Part shown: positions 8,811 through 12,268 of the stretch, piece after piece
Layout of the letters: each line of letters opens with the position of its first letter
How positions within the stretch are numbered: the first letter of the stretch is position 1
Origin: Temnopleurus reevesii
Taxonomy: Eukaryota > Echinodermata > Echinoidea > Temnopleuroida > Temnopleuridae
Assembly (NCBI GenBank): GCA_036244855.1
Contig: BQKZ01000899.1
Location: forward strand, 52,502 to 64,769
Length of the DNA stretch: 12,268 nucleotides
Direction: 5' to 3'
Notes under the pieces: generated by a model
Database searches by the model: none
Told to the model about the DNA's origin: nothing
The model's input: the letters and a program-made list of their open reading frames with translations, nothing else
Program-made: the position numbers and the translations under genes

Positions 8811-8994
8811 GGGGCCGATTGCTCGAAATGGTCTTAGCTATCCTCTTCATGCTAAGGTGTCTTAAGTTCTTGCGCCACCCTCTTAACATAGTCGTATCGA
8901 CTCTAATTAATGTCTATGTTACGAGGATGGTACAAGAAGTTAAGACGTCTTAGCAAGAAGAGGATAGCTAAGACTATTTTGTGCAATTGGCCCC
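8811..8994. mobile_element. Hairpin MITE, copy 1 (GGGGCC termini)
   Basis: Left arm 8811-8895 begins GGGGCCGATTGCTCGAAA. The right arm, read in reverse from 8994, begins GGGGCCAATTGCACAAAA. The arms continue as GTCTTAGCTATCCTCTTC and on to TAACATAG, about 85 bases each with scattered mismatches, around a loop of fewer than 20 bases. There is no coding capacity; open frames across it are arm sequence. The flanks give no clear target duplication. Confidence 0.8.
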
Positions 8995-9023
8995 TGGTTT
9001 TTGACATTTCTAGGGTTTGTTCC

Positions 9024-9165
9024 AAAAAAGGTGAATGTAGCTTTGATTTCTGTGGACCAAAATCATGGAGCAGCCTGTCACATGGACTTCGATCATCCAA
9101 CTCTCTTGAAGTGTTCTCTTGAAGTGTTCAAGCATAAGCTAAAGACATATTTGTTTACACAGTAA
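9024..9165 (+). pseudogene. LINE reverse-transcriptase polyprotein C-terminus, frameshifted relic
   Basis: The frame starting around 9024 reads GECSFDFCGPKSWSSLSHG followed by LRSSNSLEVF. After a 13-base tandem duplication (CTCTTGAAGTGTT at 9103-9115 and 9116-9128) the homology resumes in another frame as FKHKLKTYLFTQ and a TAA at 9163-9165. The pattern (aromatic-GPK-W-SL....LR...SL..FK..LKT.LF) is the usual carboxyl end of ORF2 in CR1/L2-like non-LTR retrotransposons. Everything upstream (endonuclease, RT core) is absent, as expected for a 5'-truncated copy, and the piece abuts MITE copy 1. It is non-functional. Confidence 0.7.
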
Positions 9166-9523
9166 CTTTTGACTTCTGTTTATAATTTATCGATAACTTT
9201 AGGTGCTTTTGTTATTTTAAGTGAAAAAAAGAAAAATTAATTTTGTGTACATTTTCGAGAGTTTTGTGGGAGAAATGAAATGGAGATCAAAAGCTCTGAA
9301 CTCATTTTTTCCTCGTAATTATATAGTTATCGCCATTAATCATTATTCATTTTATGTATGATACTTTGTTCCATGTATATGTATAATTTTTGCATATTTT
9401 GAAATGATCATAAAAAAAACAAAAAAACTTTTGACTTTGAACTTAGGAGACGCTTAAATAATGTGAAGCACACAGAGCAGTTCGCCTAATTACGCGCTAT
9501 ATAAATGCCAGTTTATTATTAGT
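9166..9523 (+). repeat. Probable LINE 3' UTR and tail
   Basis: AT-rich sequence follows the LINE stop codon. It includes an A-rich stretch (9411-9428) and ends near 9494-9523 with GCGCTATATAAATGCCAG then TTTATTATTA. That end closely resembles the 3' end of the SINE at 5556-5849. Whether one insertion or two fragments make up this stretch is not clear. Confidence 0.45.
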
Positions 9524-10206
9524 GGAAATGCAGTACACTCTTGGATATCAGCTATGATGTTGTATAAAAGCACATCGCCAGATTCATGTATGTGCATGTA
9601 GTAATACAGCCCATTACAGAATAAGGCCTTTAATCGACTGGCTAGCTTCTAAGAACCCCATGAAGACCCATGTATGGTAGCCTTCATGCAATTCCAATCT
9701 GCTTATTCACAATTGATTTGTTGATAAGAAAGACGAGCTGGGATAATCGTATGTGTCAGCCGCACAGTAGAACCCTGATAATCCATACCAATCAATAGAT
9801 GTATCAGTTAAAGGGACTTTCACGCCATGCTTTATATAGCTTAGGGTTGATGAGCCGTAAACTTTGCCCAGGGCAAACATAAAATAATTTTTTGGTTGCC
9901 CACGAATGCAATTTTTTAAAAGGAATTCTGTAATTCATTCTTTTACCAATTTTTTTTAAACATAATTAAACAATTCATGAAGAAAATACAATTTAAAAGG
10001 GATAGAAGAGCTAAAAAAACATATGAAAATTAGCTTTCAGGCTGTATTTCATTGAAAAATCTATGTGATTTTTCAATTTCAGTGAATTTTATTATTTTAA
10101 ATCAGGTTGGTTGCTTGAAAGCAACCAAACAATATATATTTTTTTAGGGTGGGCATATCAAAGTCCGAGCCAGGGCCTGTGATACCACCTGACGGGAAGC
10201 TCAGCC
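9524..10206. other. Intronic AT-rich DNA with two small hairpins
   Basis: ATTGAAAAATC-tatgt-GATTTTTCAAT at 10051-10077 is a perfect 11-bp stem. GGTTGCTT-ga-AAGCAACC lies around 10109-10126. No gene is supported. AGGGACTTTCACGCCATGC near 9814 looks like part of a dispersed repeat, but I cannot define its ends. Confidence 0.45.
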
Positions 10207-10372
10207 CTGGCTGATTGCTCGAAATAGTCTTAGCTATCCTCTTCCTGCTAAGATGTTATGACTTCTTGTGCCACCCTCATAACATAGACAAAAGCGCCGA
10301 TATAACTATGTTGAGAGGGTGGCACAAGAACTTAAGACGCCTTAGCATGAAGAGAATAGAACAATTGTGCAG
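10207..10372. mobile_element. Hairpin MITE, copy 2 (same family as 8811-8994)
   Basis: The left arm CTGATTGCTCGAAATAGTCTTAGCTATCCTC matches copy 1 closely, and both arms include TTCTTGTGCCACCCTC and AACATAG. The right arm has lost about 11 bases (the GTCTTAGCTAT part) and its tip has drifted to GAACAATTGTGC, so this copy is older or damaged. The plus-strand frame crossing it is not a gene. Confidence 0.75.
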
Positions 10373-10604
10373 AAAATATAGCACACCTGACAACAGGCAC
10401 TTTTTTAAATGTCCAGTTAAAATCTTTTCGAAAAGCTTTTGGAAAAAATGTATGAATCAACAATTTGTTGGATCCCCTGGAGATTCAAATGAGACAAGTT
10501 TTATGGCTATAAGATGTGTGTAAAAAAAAAAGCGACACCAAGATTCCCTGCCCTTAGACATTCTTCTTTGTGCCCAATCTGTGTTAGCGGACAACACCTG
10601 ATCA

Positions 10605-11023
10605 TTAACCCTTTCAGGACGATAGAACAAATTTGTGTTTTGGCTCCATGACTTTTGATGCAGAGCTCTAAAAATTATATGCATGAGAAGAAAGATAATA
10701 AAATTCTATACCAAACCTAACCAATACTATTGTGCCAACATTTTCTGTTCGTTATCAGAGAATTTTACAAAAGAAAATAATCACTAAAATTGTCACAAAT
10801 CCTCAAATTGGCAACACATTAAACATTTCAAAATCCTTAATTTTCACATAAACTGGCAACATTTATTGTTTTACATGTTTTTTGGTGATAAAGATTCAAT
10901 TTGGTAACATTATTTCTAATTCAAATATTTTTAAAAGAGGATTAGAAATTTTAGTGTTGCCAATTGAGAACAGAATTTGTGATTGAATTTGTTGCAAAAT
11001 AATTCCTGTCCGAAATGGGTTAA
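10605..11023. mobile_element. TTAA-flanked non-autonomous element, possibly piggyBac-like
   Basis: TTAACCCTTTCAGGAC at 10605 faces GTCCGAAATGGGTTAA ending at 11023, so TTAA-CCC...GGG-TTAA brackets 419 bases. piggyBac elements duplicate TTAA and typically start CCC. The inverted termini match for only about 16 bases with mismatches. Internally, CACAAAT...CAATTGGCAACAC appears in both orientations (near 10794-10820 and 10950-10985), adding to the symmetry. No transposase is encoded. Confidence 0.45.
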
Positions 11024-11154
11024 ATCTATTTTGTAAGATTTCGATTAGGGGTTCTACACGTGTGTGATTCTTTATCATAGAAAAAGATCAAAATGTTGAC
11101 CAATGCAGAAAATCATTCAAATTCACAGCCTCTGGAAAATGCTTCACGGTGTAT

Positions 11155-11361
11155 CACCATTATCATCATCATCATCATCACCATCACTTCCACCACTACC
11201 ATCAGCACCACCACCACCATCACCACCACCACCACTGCCACCACCACCAACACCACCACTAGGCACTACCAACATCAATGACCACTACCAACACCACCAC
11301 CACCACCACCACCATCATCATCATTATCCTCATCTCACCATCATCATCACCAATCACCATC
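11155..11361. repeat. (CAC/CAT)n trinucleotide microsatellite
   Basis: About 200 bases are built of CAC and CAT triplets with interruptions. They give Pro-, Ser-, Thr- or His-rich frames that are not genes. Confidence 0.9.
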
Positions 11362-11638
11362 GACACAAAATTCAAAGTACATCTCAATGTCGTGCATATT
11401 TAACTCCAAATATCTAATGAGCTTATCATTAAAAAAAATTACACCTGCTACCAAATAATTTCGACATTGCTGCACATTCAATACGGCACTACCACGAAAC
11501 CACACCCCGGCAGACCCGGGCAACAAGACGCCAAGTGAAGGCACGTCGGTGCGCTGAACATTGCAAACCGAATTCTGTAAACATGTTGTGGCCTCATATC
11601 TTTTAGGGACATCATACAAATGTTGAAATGCACATACC
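11362..11638. other. DNA downstream of the candidate donor at 11638
   Basis: The sequence is less AT-rich than its surroundings, with several CG dinucleotides (for example CCCGGCAGACCCGGGC near 11506-11521). No exon with a known domain is seen in either direction. Confidence 0.35.
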
Positions 11639-11800
11639 AAAATCGATCAAATTTCGTAGAAATGGGTCTTCCTCTCACTCAGTTTCTGCAGTCTACAGCA
11701 CCGTGAAAATCGGCAGTGAAAGATAGAAACAACACGTGCTACTTGGCAAATTCTTTGTGGCAAATTCGTCGTGCTGCATACAGTCGATGAATATATGGGA
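11638..11800 (-). promoter_or_regulatory. Candidate promoter and noncoding first exon for the oxidase gene
   Basis: The oxidase coding exon needs an upstream leader exon on the minus strand. This stretch offers a possible one: a TATA-like CATATATTC near 11798-11789 (minus), then sequence with a CACGTG E-box at 11733-11738, ending at a good donor, TTTTG|GTATGTG, at 11638. A direct repeat of TGGCAAATTC (11744-11753 and 11758-11767) lies inside. All parts are weak individually and the pairing with the oxidase exon is a guess. Confidence 0.2.
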
Positions 11801-11864
11801 GTGGGCGTGTCTACACATATACGGTACTGTACATCTCATATTCCCAGGGCAATGTTTTCAACAT

Positions 11865-11948
11865 CCCCCCCCCCCCCCCCTCCCCACTAACCTCTCTCTC
11901 TCTCTCTCTTTCTCCCTCTGTCAGTCTGTCTTGTCGCCCCCCCCCCCC
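11865..11948. repeat. Poly-C / (CT)n / poly-C low-complexity block
   Basis: A 16-base C run (11865-11880), a CT repeat (about 11892-11910) and a 12-base C run (11937-11948) form one pyrimidine-rich block. It creates a false Arg/Glu-rich minus-strand frame. Confidence 0.9.
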
Positions 11949-12092
11949 ATAACCCCTCGTGGAAGTATGAGTGAACGTTCGATCGACTATATGTATGTTC
12001 CTGTTTTCTGAAGAGCTGAATGAATTTATATTCAAAGCTATATTTCATTTCATTGATTGATCTTATGATTGATTATTCCAATAATCACCATA

Positions 12093-12115
12093 AATGAATG
12101 AATGAATGAATGAAT
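12093..12115. repeat. (AATG)n tetranucleotide repeat
   Basis: About six AATG units are immediately followed by CTTTATTCCATTTC. On the minus strand this reads AATAAAG then (ATTC)n, the usual form of a retroelement 3' end. Confidence 0.85.
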
Positions 12116-12268
12116 CTTTATTCCATTTCAATTCCAATAACAATAACAATAACATCAATGATAATAACATCAAAGGATTTACAATCATTATATATAACAT
12201 ATCATAGCAGAGGGTGATATAATAATGAATACAAAGTAAATGATTGATTGGTTGGAAAAGAAATGAGG
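12093..12268 (-). mobile_element. Possible 3' end of a minus-strand non-LTR retroelement
   Basis: Read on the minus strand, AT-rich sequence with TTATTG units leads into GGAATAAAGATTCATTCATTC. A near-polyadenylation signal followed by a short tandem tail is typical of CR1/L2-like LINE or SINE 3' ends. The body would lie beyond the right edge. No coding part is visible, so the call rests on the tail alone. Confidence 0.35.

Larger units (their letters stand above)
3715..12268 (+). other. Presumed first intron of the laminin-like gene (open at right edge)
   Basis: The GTATGT donor at 3715 starts an intron for which I find no matching second exon. I looked on the plus strand for the next LN-domain segment (expected to read approximately ITYVRLKF...RPESFAIYK) and saw none. 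The stretch is AT-rich and dominated by repeats, so a long first intron beyond the window is the simplest reading. A mis-assembled or broken gene is the alternative. Confidence 0.5.

Noticed and set aside
8910..9122. One 70-codon protein
   Set aside because: It is a chance fusion of MITE right-arm sequence with the start of the LINE ORF2 relic.
11155..11361. CRISPR-like or regulated array
   Set aside because: The repeats are contiguous trinucleotides without unique spacers, so this is a microsatellite in an animal genome.
11093..11417. Pro/Ser/Thr/His-rich open frames
   Set aside because: They are translations of the (CAC/CAT)n microsatellite.

Overview
This window looks like nuclear DNA from an animal. 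It is AT-rich, its coding sequence is split by introns with GT/AG junctions, and it is full of short non-autonomous repeats, simple repeats and homopolymer runs. The first exon of a laminin gamma-type gene and the invertebrate-style SINE and LINE tails fit a marine invertebrate, most likely a deuterostome such as an echinoderm. That assignment is an inference. Long poly-C and poly-G runs and an N at 8049 suggest draft assembly. I see no bacterial operon, CRISPR array, rRNA or intact tRNA.

Layout. 1-193: homopolymers and unassigned DNA. 194-1286: a 1.1-kb foldback DNA transposon with long imperfect arms and no coding capacity. 1287-2261: unassigned, with a 21-base G run. 2262-2487: a weak tRNA-headed SINE. 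2681-2898: a 0.2-kb purine tract. 3011-3347: probable 5' flank and leader of the laminin gene, ending in an 18-bp perfect palindrome. 3348-3714 (+): exon 1 of a laminin gamma-like subunit (signal peptide plus start of the LN domain), ending at a GTATGT donor. Everything to the right is presumably its first intron, more than 8.5 kb long.

That intron holds several insertions: a tRNA-derived SINE (5556-5849), a small hairpin MITE (7249-7422), two copies of another hairpin MITE (8811-8994 and 10207-10372), a broken LINE 3' end (9024-9165, possibly to 9523), a TTAA-flanked element (10605-11023), microsatellites, and a minus-strand retroelement tail at the right edge. On the minus strand at 8302-8430 lies a small exon coding the FAD-binding N-terminus of a flavin amine oxidase-like protein. 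It is the least obvious gene in the window. If both genes are real and continuous, the oxidase start lies antisense inside the laminin intron.

The two genes have no evident functional link: one encodes a secreted basement-membrane subunit, the other an FAD enzyme. The remaining open frames look like shadows of repeats or chance frames. I did not find a clearly new biological system. The most informative signals are the antisense oxidase exon, the laminin-leader palindrome and the dense set of hairpin elements.
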